NCBI GenBank assembly: GCA_004296815.1
Contig: SCVT01000383.1
Span: 1-5,439 of the forward strand
Origin: Reyranella sp.
Lineage (GTDB): Bacteria > Pseudomonadota > Alphaproteobacteria > Reyranellales > Reyranellaceae
DNA length: 5,439 nucleotides
Direction: 5' to 3'
Below are positions 1-5,439 of the stretch, piece by piece. Every line of letters starts with the position of its first letter. The first letter of the stretch is position 1. The notes below the pieces were generated by a model that saw only the letters and a program-made list of their open reading frames with translations, was not told where the DNA came from and ran no database searches. A program made the position numbers and the translations under genes.

Positions 1-302
1 GCGACGCGCTGCACCTCGTTGCTGAACATGTCGTAGAGGCGTCGCACGCTCGGCAGGTCGTCCGCCTTGGCCGCCCGTTCGACCGCTTCGGCCACCCGGC
101 GCAGGGACGCCGCCCCGATCATGCCCGAGGCGCCCTTCAGCCGGTGTGCGGCGCGCGCGATCACCACGAGGTCGTCGGTGTCGCGAATCTCGCGCTCGGC
201 AACCCGGGCCGTGTCGAGGAACTCGCGCTCGACCTCGGCAAGCGTCGCGGGATCGTCGCCGAACAGCTCGACGAGCTTGTCGCGGTCGTAGGCCTGGGTC
301 AT
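1..302 (-). CDS. Hpt (histidine phosphotransfer) domain protein, 3' end beyond window
   Basis: This is probably the phosphotransfer intermediate between the receiver of the upstream hybrid kinase and a separate response regulator, acting in the cytoplasm. One hundred complete codons are visible from the ATG at 302-300, and no stop is reached before the window edge. The protein opens [17 protein letters not shown]. The Hpt signature [14 protein letters not shown] covers residues 51-64, with the phosphorylatable His53 (codon 146-144) in the usual H-x-L-K-G context. The rest is helical and charged, as in a four-helix Hpt bundle, and there is no membrane segment. The start is fixed by an ATGA overlap with the kinase stop codon. 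I see no clear Shine-Dalgarno, so translational coupling is likely. Hpt domains usually have about 100-120 residues, so most of this one is present; a further C-terminal domain cannot be excluded. The family call is strong; the partner assignment is inferred from gene order. Confidence 0.9.
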   Translation of the reverse strand, partial: MTQAYDRDKLVELFGDDPATLAEVEREFLDTARVAEREIRDTDDLVVIARAAHRLKGASGMIGAASLRRVAEAVERAAKADDLPSVRRLYDMFSNEVQRV

Positions 303-2443
303 GGGGCGTTGCTCATGTCGTGCGCCCCCGCCGGCGCGTTCTTCAGCCAGACGTCGAGCGTCGCTCTCAACTGCTCGATGCCGATCGGCTTGGTGATGAA
401 GCCGTCCATGCCGGCGACGCGGCTGAGCTCTTCCTGCTCCTCGTGCGTGCTGGCGGTGACCGCCAGGATGGGCATGCGGTCGCGTCCCGCCGCGCTCTCG
501 TCGTGGCGGATGCGCCGCGCCAGCTCGAAGCCGTCCATGGTCGGCATCTGCAGGTCGGCCAGCACCAGGTCGTAGCCGCCCTTGCGCCACAGCAGCAGCG
601 CCTCCTCGCCGCTCGCCGCGACGTCGGTGGAGGCACCGGCGAGCTCGAGCTGGCGGGCCAGGATCTTGCGGTTGACCGAGTTGTCGTCGACCACCAGGAC
701 GCGCCCGTTCAGCCGCTCGACCGGCCGCGGCGCGGCCGGTGCGCTCGCGACCACGTCGGTGCGGCCGGCGGCGCGGGCAACGGCGCGCACCAGCGCGTCG
801 CGGCGCCACGGCCGCTTGATGCCGGCCAGCGGCACCTGCGCGTCGGTGCCGGCGACGACGATCGCCGTCGCGCTCGCCACGACGACATCGACCTCCGCGC
901 CGGCGTCGCGCAGGTAGCGCGCGATCGCGGCACTCTCGGCCGGATCGGGCAGCGACAGGAACAGGGAAAGGCCGCCCAGCGGCGGCTCGGCTGCCGCCGC
1001 AGCCTGTGGCGGCGCCTCGGCGACCCTGACGGTGACCGAGAAGGTCGATCCCGCGCCCTCCTCGCTCTCGACCGCGACACCGCCCTGCATGGCCTCGGCG
1101 AGGCGGCGCACGATCGACAGGCCGAGGCCGGTGCCGCCGAATCGGCGGGTGGTCGAGCTGTCGGCCTGGACGAAGGGCTGGAAGAGTCTCTCGCGCTGCT
1201 CCGTCGTGAGGCCGATGCCGGTGTCCGCCACGTTGATACGCAACGCCAGCCCGGCCCCCTCGCCGCCTTCGCGCGCGCGCTCCACCGTCAGGCGGACGGA
1301 GCCCTTCTCCGTGAACTTGATGGCGTTGCCCACCAGGTTGAACAGGATCTGCTGCAGGCGCAGCGGATCGCCGATCACGCGCTCAGGGACATCGGGCGCG
1401 ACGAAGGCCGAAAGCGTGAGGGATTTCTCCGCGGCCTTGGCGGCCAGCGTCTCGGCGGCGCCCTCGACCAGCTCGATGGTCGAGAGCTCGAGCTCCTCGA
1501 GGTCGAGGCGGCCGGCCTCGATCTTCGAGAAGTCGAGGATGTCGTCGATGATGCGGAGCAGCGAGGATGCCGAGTAGCGTACCGTGCCCAGCGCCTCGCG
1601 CTGCTCGACGGAGAGCTGCGTGCGCTCGAGCACGTCAATCATGCCCAGCACGCCGTTCATCGGCGTCCGGATCTCGTGGCTCATGGTGGCAAGGAAGGTC
1701 GACTTGGCCTGGTTGGCCTTCTCCGCCTCGCGCTGGGCGACGAGGGCCGCGTCGCGCGCCAGGCGCGCTTCGTCGTAGGCGATCTGGAGACGGCGGGCGA
1801 GGTCTTCCTTCTGGTAGGCGAGCGCGATGTTGTCGTACTGCCAGCGGTGCACGTCGCGCACATAGGCCATGAGATGGCCGACATAGGCGCCGCCCGCGAT
1901 GCCGACGAGCTGATAGAACGGATCGGCCGAGGTCAGCATCACCAGCAGGAGCGGCGCGGTCGTGGCGACGGCGAACGTGTAGAAAGTCGGCGGATGCGCC
2001 GACCGGATCGGCACGGCCGTCGTGATGGTGGCGAGCAGCACGAGACCGAGCAGCATGCGCTGCAGCTCGTAGTCCAGCGACGCCAGCATGAAGCCCGCCC
2101 AGCCCCAGCAGGCTCCGGCGAGGAAGGAGAGGCCCGCGAACCACCAGCCCCAGCGCACGACCTCCTCGTCGCCGGGATTGGCGCGGGCGAAGTTGTGCCG
2201 CAGGACGTCGAAGCTGACCGTGACCGCGAGATGGGCGACGAACGGGCCGACCAGCTGCATGAGGTCGATCTGCCGCCAGTAGATGGCGGCGATGACCGGC
2301 CACAGCACGAAGGAGAAGTAACGGGACTGCGCCGAGCCGTCGAACAGCCGGCGGATCAGCTCGGCACGGACGAAGGCGTCCTGGCCGGCCGGCTGTGTGG
2401 CGTCCGTCTGCAGCGACGAAGGATCAGCCGAGAGGATCGTCAT
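299..2443 (-). CDS. Membrane-bound hybrid sensor histidine kinase with C-terminal receiver
   Basis: This 714-residue protein should sense a signal at or within the inner membrane, autophosphorylate on His, and pass the phosphate to its own receiver. Hydrophobic stretches at about 41-57, 62-80, 99-122, 128-147, 153-171 and 175-195 suggest six helices with both termini cytoplasmic and no large periplasmic domain or PAS domain. A charged, probably coiled-coil linker follows (about 203-248). The dimerisation/phosphoacceptor segment has MSHEIRTP with His256. The ATPase domain shows the N box (Asn373 in LVGNAIKFT), G1 (DTGIG, 407-411), F box (LFQPF, 420-424) and G2 (GGTGLGL, 436-442). Residues about 488-562 look like a shortened receiver without a phosphoacceptor. 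A canonical receiver follows (about 580-700): acidic pair Asp586/587, phosphoacceptor Asp630, Thr663 and Lys685. It has no internal Hpt, which the next gene supplies. The start codon at 2443 precedes a plausible cytoplasmic N-terminus; only a weak GGCGAG-like ribosome site is upstream. The stimulus cannot be told from sequence. Confidence 0.95.
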   Translation of the reverse strand: MTILSADPSSLQTDATQPAGQDAFVRAELIRRLFDGSAQSRYFSFVLWPVIAAIYWRQIDLMQLVGPFVAHLAVTVSFDVLRHNFARANPGDEEVVRWGWWFAGLSFLAGACWGWAGFMLASLDYELQRMLLGLVLLATITTAVPIRSAHPPTFYTFAVATTAPLLLVMLTSADPFYQLVGIAGGAYVGHLMAYVRDVHRWQYDNIALAYQKEDLARRLQIAYDEARLARDAALVAQREAEKANQAKSTFLATMSHEIRTPMNGVLGMIDVLERTQLSVEQREALGTVRYSASSLLRIIDDILDFSKIEAGRLDLEELELSTIELVEGAAETLAAKAAEKSLTLSAFVAPDVPERVIGDPLRLQQILFNLVGNAIKFTEKGSVRLTVERAREGGEGAGLALRINVADTGIGLTTEQRERLFQPFVQADSSTTRRFGGTGLGLSIVRRLAEAMQGGVAVESEEGAGSTFSVTVRVAEAPPQAAAAAEPPLGGLSLFLSLPDPAESAAIARYLRDAGAEVDVVVASATAIVVAGTDAQVPLAGIKRPWRRDALVRAVARAAGRTDVVASAPAAPRPVERLNGRVLVVDDNSVNRKILARQLELAGASTDVAASGEEALLLWRKGGYDLVLADLQMPTMDGFELARRIRHDESAAGRDRMPILAVTASTHEEQEELSRVAGMDGFITKPIGIEQLRATLDVWLKNAPAGAHDMSNAP

Positions 2444-2551
2444 GCGGTCTCGCCACGGTCTAGCAACAAGGGGTTGGGACGGCGGCGAACCGCGCGACTA
2501 GAGATTGCGATGACATGGTCTCGGGCTGGGAAATCGGCCGGGAGCAAACTG

Positions 2552-2566
2552 TATCAAAATTATCAA
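2552..2566 (+). repeat. Tandem TATCAA direct repeat, candidate regulator operator
   Basis: Two TATCAA hexamers lie 9 bp apart start to start (TATCAAAAT then TATCAAGAA, 7 of 9 positions identical). OmpR-family regulators commonly bind tandem direct repeats spaced about one helical turn apart, so this is a candidate site for the adjacent regulator. It sits just upstream of the TATAAA box at 2575, about where an activator overlapping a poor -35 would bind. A chance repeat in AT-rich DNA is a real alternative. Confidence 0.35.
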
Positions 2567-2574
2567 GAAATGGC

Positions 2575-2580
2575 TATAAA
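2575..2580 (+). promoter_or_regulatory. Candidate -10 box for the response-regulator gene
   Basis: TATAAA matches the sigma-70 -10 consensus at five of six positions and lies 61 nt before the regulator start codon. At a 17-nt spacing the -35 position (2552-2557) is TATCAA, a poor match, which would fit activator dependence. It is a candidate only; the stretch is AT-rich and chance matches are easy. Confidence 0.35.
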
Positions 2581-2641
2581 TCGTTGAGAAATAGTGGTAT
2601 TTTGACTGCATTAGAGAACATTTATTTTCGGATCAATAGTC

Positions 2642-3349
2642 ATGCAGCAACCGTCCATTTTGCTGGTCGAGGACGATGCGTTTCAGCGCAAAGCGGCCGA
2701 GACCTATCTCATGAACCATGATCTCAAGGTGATCGCCGTCGAGAATGGCGCGCAGATGCGCCGCCAGATCTCGCGCGCCATGCCCGACCTCGTCCTGCTC
2801 GACGTGCAGCTCCCCGGCCAGGAGGACGGCTTCGCGCTCGCCCGCTGGCTGCGCGAGAGCAACACGCGGGTCGGCATCATCATGCTGACGGCGGCCGGCG
2901 ATTCGGTCGACAAGGTGCTCGGCCTCGAGAGCGGCGCCGACGACTATGTCGCCAAGCCCTACGAGCCGCGCGAGCTGCTCGCCCGCTGCAAGAGCGTGCT
3001 GCGCCGCTCGGTCAACAAGTCCACCCCGTCGCGCCTCGAGCGCGTGCGCATGGGCGGCCACATGCTCGACCTCGCCAAGCGACAGCTGCTCGACGCCACC
3101 AACAACGACGTGCCGCTGACCTCGGGCGAGTTCGACATCCTGAAGACCTTCGCCGAGAACCCCAACCGCCCGCTGTCGCGCGACTGGCTGCTCGAGACGA
3201 CCAGCCACCGCAGCCGCGACCCGTTCGACCGGGCGATCGATCTCCGCATCACGCGCATACGGCGCAAGATCGAGCCCGCCCCCGAGAAGCCGACGGTGAT
3301 CCGCACCGTGCGCGGCATCGGCTATATGTTCGTGCCGCCCGCCGAATAG
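2642..3349 (+). CDS. OmpR-family DNA-binding response regulator
   Basis: This 235-residue cytoplasmic regulator is the probable output of the phosphorelay encoded by the divergent kinase and Hpt genes. The receiver covers about residues 5-118: acidic cluster E10-D11-D12, phosphoacceptor Asp54 in LVLLDVQLPG (codon 2801-2803), Thr83 in IIMLTA, and Lys105 in DDYVAKPYEPREL. A short linker leads to a winged-helix DNA-binding domain at about 134-233, with the probable recognition helix in DRAIDLRITRIRRKIE (196-211) and the wing strand TVRGIGYMFVP (222-232). Length is typical of OmpR/PhoB proteins. The NLPG-like loop and the LGLESGADDYV stretch recall the ArcA/TorR branch, whose kinases relay through an Hpt; that comparison is from memory. 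The ATG at 2642 puts the first receiver strand right at the N-terminus. Only a weak ribosome site (GGA at 2630-2632) is seen. Targets are unknown; autoregulation and control of the divergent operon are plausible. Confidence 0.95.
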   Translation: MQQPSILLVEDDAFQRKAAETYLMNHDLKVIAVENGAQMRRQISRAMPDLVLLDVQLPGQEDGFALARWLRESNTRVGIIMLTAAGDSVDKVLGLESGADDYVAKPYEPRELLARCKSVLRRSVNKSTPSRLERVRMGGHMLDLAKRQLLDATNNDVPLTSGEFDILKTFAENPNRPLSRDWLLETTSHRSRDPFDRAIDLRITRIRRKIEPAPEKPTVIRTVRGIGYMFVPPAE

Positions 3350-3353
3350 GCGC

Positions 3354-3359
3354 TATAAA
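3354..3359 (+). promoter_or_regulatory. Candidate -10 box for the tRNA gene
   Basis: TATAAA begins 4 nt after the regulator stop codon and is followed by a GC-rich stretch (AGCGGGCCCC), the kind of discriminator typical of stringently controlled stable-RNA promoters. A start near 3365-3367 would give a leader of about 24 nt before the mature tRNA. The -35 region falls inside the regulator's last codons and has no good TTGACA match, so this remains a candidate. Confidence 0.4.
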
Positions 3360-3365
3360 AGCGGG

Positions 3366-3381
3366 CCCCGGGCGACCGGGG
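3366..3381 (+). other. GC-only hairpin with GNRA-type loop in the tRNA 5' leader
   Basis: CCCCGG (3366-3371) pairs perfectly with CCGGGG (3376-3381) around the tetraloop GCGA, which fits the stable GNRA class. No T-run follows, so it is not an intrinsic terminator. It would form in the pre-tRNA leader, eight nt before the mature 5' end, or in the 3' untranslated region of regulator mRNA. Its function is unknown. Confidence 0.45.
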
Positions 3382-3389
3382 ATGGTCGG

Positions 3390-3465
3390 GGGCCCGTAGT
3401 TCAGCGGTTAGAACGAGCCGCTCATAACGGTTATGTCGCAGGTTCGAATCCTGCCGGGCCTACCA
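3390..3465 (+). tRNA. tRNA with anticodon CAU, probably tRNA-Ile2 (lysidine type)
   Basis: A complete 76-nt cloverleaf with encoded CCA can be folded by hand. The acceptor stem is 3390-3396 with 3455-3461, the D stem GTTC/GAAC (3399-3402, 3411-3414), and the anticodon stem AGCCG/CGGTT. The loop CTCATAA carries anticodon CAT at 3423-3425. The T arm is GCAGG/CCTGC around TTCGAAT, the discriminator is A3462, and CCA is 3463-3465. The acceptor pairs fully apart from a G1-U72 wobble, and the anticodon stem has one G-U pair. An initiator is unlikely because position 1 is paired and the three G-C pairs below the anticodon loop are absent. C4-G69 and C5-G68, known E. coli TilS determinants, and the 8-nt D loop favour tRNA-Ile2, whose C34 becomes lysidine and reads AUA. 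Elongator Met is the alternative. Confidence 0.9.
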
Positions 3466-3472
3466 CCGCCCT

Positions 3473-4006
3473 TCAGCGCTTCGTCTTCGCCCGCTCGATG
3501 GCTTCCGAGATCAGGCGCTGCGCCTCCTCGACGTCGCCCCAGCCGAGCAGCTTGACCCACTTGCCGGGCTCGAGATCCTTGTAGTGGATGAAGAAGTGCT
3601 CGATCTGCTGGCGGGTGATCTCGGGCAGGTCGGTGTAGGTCCTGATCTTGACGTAGCGCTGCGTCAGCTTGGGCGAGGGCACGGCGATGATCTTCTCGTC
3701 GCCGCCGCCATCGTCCTCCATGCGCAGCACGCCGATCGGCCGCACGTTGATGATGGCGCCGGGAATGATCGGGCGCGTGTTGGCCACAAGCACGTCGATC
3801 GGGTCGCCGTCGTCGCTGAGCGTGTGCGGCACGAAACCGTAGTTCCCCGGGTAGCGCATCGGCGTGTAGAGGAAGCGGTCGACGACCAGCGTGCCCGCCG
3901 CCTTGTCCATCTCGTACTTGATGGGCTCGCCGCCGATCGGCACCTCGATGATCGTGTTCACGTCTTCGGGCGGGTTATGGCCGATCTTGATGGCGTCGAG
4001 GTTCAT
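3473..4006 (-). CDS. ppa: Inorganic pyrophosphatase, family I (soluble)
   Basis: This enzyme hydrolyses pyrophosphate to two phosphates with Mg2+ in the cytoplasm, pulling nucleic-acid synthesis, aminoacylation and other PPi-releasing reactions forward. It has 177 residues, the usual size of the bacterial hexameric form. The family signature [10 protein letters not shown] is at 65-74 with metal ligands Asp66, Asp68 and Asp71. A further metal-binding Asp103 and Lys105 lie in [10 protein letters not shown]. Other active-site residues match by position: Glu21, Lys30 (KYE), Arg44, Tyr56 (GNYGF), and Tyr142-Lys143 ([12 protein letters not shown]). The ATG at 4006-4004 has an AGGA ribosome site 7 nt upstream. 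The stop codon lies 7 nt from the 3' end of the convergent tRNA, and the gene starts 33 nt past the transporter's terminator, so its promoter is not obvious. There is nothing unusual in the protein itself. Confidence 0.98.
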   Translation of the reverse strand: MNLDAIKIGHNPPEDVNTIIEVPIGGEPIKYEMDKAAGTLVVDRFLYTPMRYPGNYGFVPHTLSDDGDPIDVLVANTRPIIPGAIINVRPIGVLRMEDDGGGDEKIIAVPSPKLTQRYVKIRTYTDLPEITRQQIEHFFIHYKDLEPGKWVKLLGWGDVEEAQRLISEAIERAKTKR

Positions 4007-4013
4007 GGCCCGA

Positions 4014-4018
4014 TCCTG
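4014..4018 (-). promoter_or_regulatory. Ribosome binding site of ppa
   Basis: Read on the minus strand this is CAGGA, with AGGA placed 7 nt before the ATG at 4006. The spacing is normal and supports that start codon over any other. Confidence 0.65.
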
Positions 4019-4039
4019 ACGGAAGGCGGCCGAAAGCTC

Positions 4040-4073
4040 AAAAAGAAACCGGCGGCCCTCGCGGGCCGCCGGT
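4040..4073 (-). terminator. Intrinsic (Rho-independent) terminator of the transporter gene
   Basis: A perfect 11-bp GC-rich stem (4048-4058 with 4063-4073, ACCGGCGGCCC and its complement) closes a 4-nt loop. On the minus strand it is followed directly by TTCTTTTT (4047-4040). The stem starts 24 nt after the transporter's stop codon. The T-run appears only on the minus-strand side, so it should act in that direction and not stop transcription coming the other way. It lies immediately upstream of ppa. Confidence 0.92.
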
Positions 4074-4097
4074 CCTTCACGTTCCGTGCGAGGACGA

Positions 4098-5439
4098 TCA
4101 GTCGTCCTTGTAGATGTCGCGGTCCTTGGTCTCGGGCACGAACAGCAGGCCGAGGATGAAGGTCATCACCGCCACCACGATCGGGTACCAGAGGCCGGAG
4201 TAGATATCGCCGGTCGCCGCCACGATGGCGAAGGCGGTCGGTGGCAGGAAGCCGCCGAACCAGCCGTTGCCGATGTGGTACGGCAGCGACATGCCGGAGT
4301 AGCGGATGCGGGTCGGGAAGAGCTCGACCAGCATGGCCGCGATCGGGCCATAGACCATCGTCACGTAGAGCACGAGGATCGTCAGGATGCCGATGACCAG
4401 CGGCAGGTTGACCTTCGCCTTGTCGGCCGCGGCCGGATAGCCGGCAGCGCGGATCGCAGCGGTCGCCTCGGTGACGAACGCCCGCTCCTTGGCGGCACCC
4501 TCGGCGCCGGCCTTGCCCTTGTCGAACGACATCACGACCTTGTCGCCGATCTTGATCTGCGCCGGCGTTCCCGCCGGGGCAGCCTGGTTGGAGTAGTTCA
4601 CCGAGTTGCGCGCGAGGAACGACTTGGCGATGTCGCACGAGGTGGTGAACGACGCCGTTCCGGTCGGATTGAACTGGAACGAGCACTCCTTCGGATCGGC
4701 GACGACCGTCACCGGCGCCGACTTGATGGCCTGCTGCAGGGCGGGATTGACCGCGTTGGTCAGCGCCTGGAACAGCGGGAAGTAGGTGACCGCCGCGAGC
4801 AGGCAGCCCGCGAGGATGATCGGCTTGCGGCCGATCTTGTCCGACAGCCAGCCGAAGAAGATGAAGAACGGCGTGCCGATCGCGAGCGAGGCCGCGATCA
4901 CGATGTTGGACGTCGTCGCATCGAGCTTCAGCGTCTGGGTGAGGAAGAACAGGGCGTAGAACTGGCCCGTGTACCACACCACCGCCTGGCCGGCGGTGCC
5001 GCCGAGCAGGGCGAAGAGCGCGATCTTGGCGTTCTTCCAGGTGCCGAAGGCCTCGCGCAGCGGGGTCTTCGAGCCCTTGCCTTCCGCCTTGATGCGGGCG
5101 AAGGCCGGCGACTCCTGGAGCTGCAGTCGGATCCAGATCGACACCGCGAGCAGGATGATCGACAGCAGGAACGGGATGCGCCAGCCCCACGCCGCGAAGG
5201 CCTCGGGGCTCATCGAGAGGCGCAGGCCCAGGATGACCAGCAGCGAGAGGAACAGGCCGACGGTGGCCGTCGTCTGGATCCACGAGGTGTAGAAGCCACG
5301 GCGATCGCGCGGCGCGTGCTCGGCGACGTAGGTGGCGGCACCGCCGTACTCGCCGCCCAGCGCCAGGCCCTGGAGCAGGCGGCAGGCGATGAACAGGATG
5401 GGAGCCGCGATGCCGATCGAAGCGTAGCCCGGCAGCAGA
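4098..5439 (-). CDS. MHS-family (metabolite:H+ symporter) MFS transporter, N-terminus beyond window
   Basis: This is an inner-membrane secondary transporter, most likely a proton symporter for an organic acid, osmolyte or similar small metabolite. The reading frame is open to the right edge, giving 446 residues from TM4 onward; the internal Met at 5213 is not the start. [14 protein letters not shown] (5379-5340) followed by TYVAEHAP is the typical MHS TM4 signature. TM5 and TM6 follow (WGWRIPFLL), then a cytoplasmic loop, TM7, TM8, the A-like motif [10 protein letters not shown] (4853-4824) and TM9. After TM9 comes an unusual loop of about 118 residues (about 4763-4410) with two cysteines, then TM10 to TM12 with [12 protein letters not shown] and the terminal [12 protein letters not shown] proteins usually have about 430-450 residues; with the missing start this one would reach about 550, mainly because of the loop. 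An intrinsic terminator follows. The substrate cannot be assigned from sequence alone. Confidence 0.95.
   Translation of the reverse strand, partial: LLPGYASIGIAAPILFIACRLLQGLALGGEYGGAATYVAEHAPRDRRGFYTSWIQTTATVGLFLSLLVILGLRLSMSPEAFAAWGWRIPFLLSIILLAVSIWIRLQLQESPAFARIKAEGKGSKTPLREAFGTWKNAKIALFALLGGTAGQAVVWYTGQFYALFFLTQTLKLDATTSNIVIAASLAIGTPFFIFFGWLSDKIGRKPIILAGCLLAAVTYFPLFQALTNAVNPALQQAIKSAPVTVVADPKECSFQFNPTGTASFTTSCDIAKSFLARNSVNYSNQAAPAGTPAQIKIGDKVVMSFDKGKAGAEGAAKERAFVTEATAAIRAAGYPAAADKAKVNLPLVIGILTILVLYVTMVYGPIAAMLVELFPTRIRYSGMSLPYHIGNGWFGGFLPPTAFAIVAATGDIYSGLWYPIVVAVMTFILGLLFVPETKDRDIYKDD

Larger units (their letters stand above)
2444..2641. promoter_or_regulatory. Divergent intergenic control region, AT-rich on its right side
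   Basis: These 198 nt separate the divergent kinase and response-regulator genes and should hold promoters for both. The left part (to about 2545) is as GC-rich as the genes. From about 2546 to 2641 it becomes strongly AT-rich, which stands out in this genome. The AT-rich part contains two TATCAA copies (2552-2557, 2561-2566), a TATAAA box (2575-2580), TTGAGA (2584-2589), TTGACT (2602-2607) and a 7-bp inverted pair TCAAAAT (2554-2560) / ATTTTGA (2599-2605). I found no convincing complete -35/-10 pair for either gene and no believable small gene here. The control role is inferred from gene orientation and base composition. Confidence 0.7.

Noticed and set aside
146..2587. Long open frame of 813 codons on the plus strand, antisense to the kinase
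   Set aside because: It lies opposite a kinase with every expected motif. Its product is a low-complexity Arg/Gly/Ala-rich string typical of the mirror frame of GC-rich genes, with no recognisable domain.
2602..2630. TTGACT (2602-2607) as the -35 of a promoter for the regulator
   Set aside because: No acceptable -10 hexamer lies 16-18 nt downstream; the sequence there reads TTTTCG and similar.
2515..2721. Small plus-strand open frame (68 codons) through the AT-rich spacer into the regulator gene
   Set aside because: It has no ribosome site, overlaps the regulator for 80 nt in another frame, and resembles no known family. Chance is the simplest reading, though a leader peptide cannot be fully excluded.
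2635..3208. Minus-strand open frame antisense to the response regulator
   Set aside because: Mirror frame of a well-supported OmpR-type gene; no motif and GC-driven composition.
3366..3396. GC-rich hairpin region after the response regulator as its intrinsic terminator
   Set aside because: The stem is strong but no T-run follows; the sequence leads directly into the tRNA.
3441..3465. 3' end of the tRNA as an attachment site for an integrated element
   Set aside because: No integrase, no duplicate of the tRNA end in the window, and ordinary housekeeping genes on both sides.
3584..4159. Plus-strand open frame of 191 codons antisense to ppa
   Set aside because: Mirror frame of a fully conserved pyrophosphatase; it also reads through the transporter's terminator hairpin.
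4003..5283. Open frame of 426 codons on the minus strand overlapping the transporter
   Set aside because: It is a different frame of the same strand, rich in Arg, Gly, Pro and His with no membrane segments. The transporter frame carries the full MHS signatures, and the alternative also runs through the terminator.

Overview
The window is GC-rich (roughly two thirds G+C), densely packed bacterial chromosome. The organism is probably an alphaproteobacterium of the Rhizobiales/Rhodospirillales type. This rests on base composition, the style of the inorganic pyrophosphatase and MHS transporter, and a tRNA(CAU) resembling alphaproteobacterial and plant-mitochondrial tRNA-Ile2. It is inference; no database was searched. 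No mobile element, CRISPR array or integrase is visible.

Left half (1-3349): a two-component phosphorelay. On the minus strand a membrane-bound hybrid sensor histidine kinase (299-2443) overlaps by 4 nt (ATGA) a following Hpt-domain protein (1-302, cut by the window edge). Divergent from them, across a 198-nt spacer whose right half is strikingly AT-rich, is an OmpR-family response regulator (2642-3349, plus strand). All residues for a four-step relay are present: kinase His256, kinase receiver Asp630, Hpt His53, regulator Asp54. The likely flow is membrane signal, kinase, Hpt, DNA-binding regulator, in the manner of Arc/Tor systems. The kinase also carries a shortened receiver-like segment without a phosphorylatable Asp ahead of its true receiver.

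Middle (3350-4006): a tRNA gene with anticodon CAU, most likely tRNA-Ile2 (lysidine-modified) rather than elongator Met, lies just after the regulator. It has a -10-like box and a GC-rich leader hairpin of its own. Seven nt beyond its CCA end, on the opposite strand, is the stop codon of ppa (family I inorganic pyrophosphatase), so the two genes converge almost end to end.

Right end (4007-5439): a minus-strand MHS-family major facilitator transporter lacks its N-terminus at the window edge and ends in a textbook intrinsic terminator (4040-4073). That terminator sits only 33 nt upstream of the ppa start. The transporter has an unusual periplasmic insertion of about 118 residues with two cysteines between TM9 and TM10.

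Most of the content is well-known families. The points most worth a second look are the degenerate receiver, the uncharacterised six-helix membrane sensor, the AT-rich divergent control region, and the transporter's extra periplasmic domain. I see no wholly new system.
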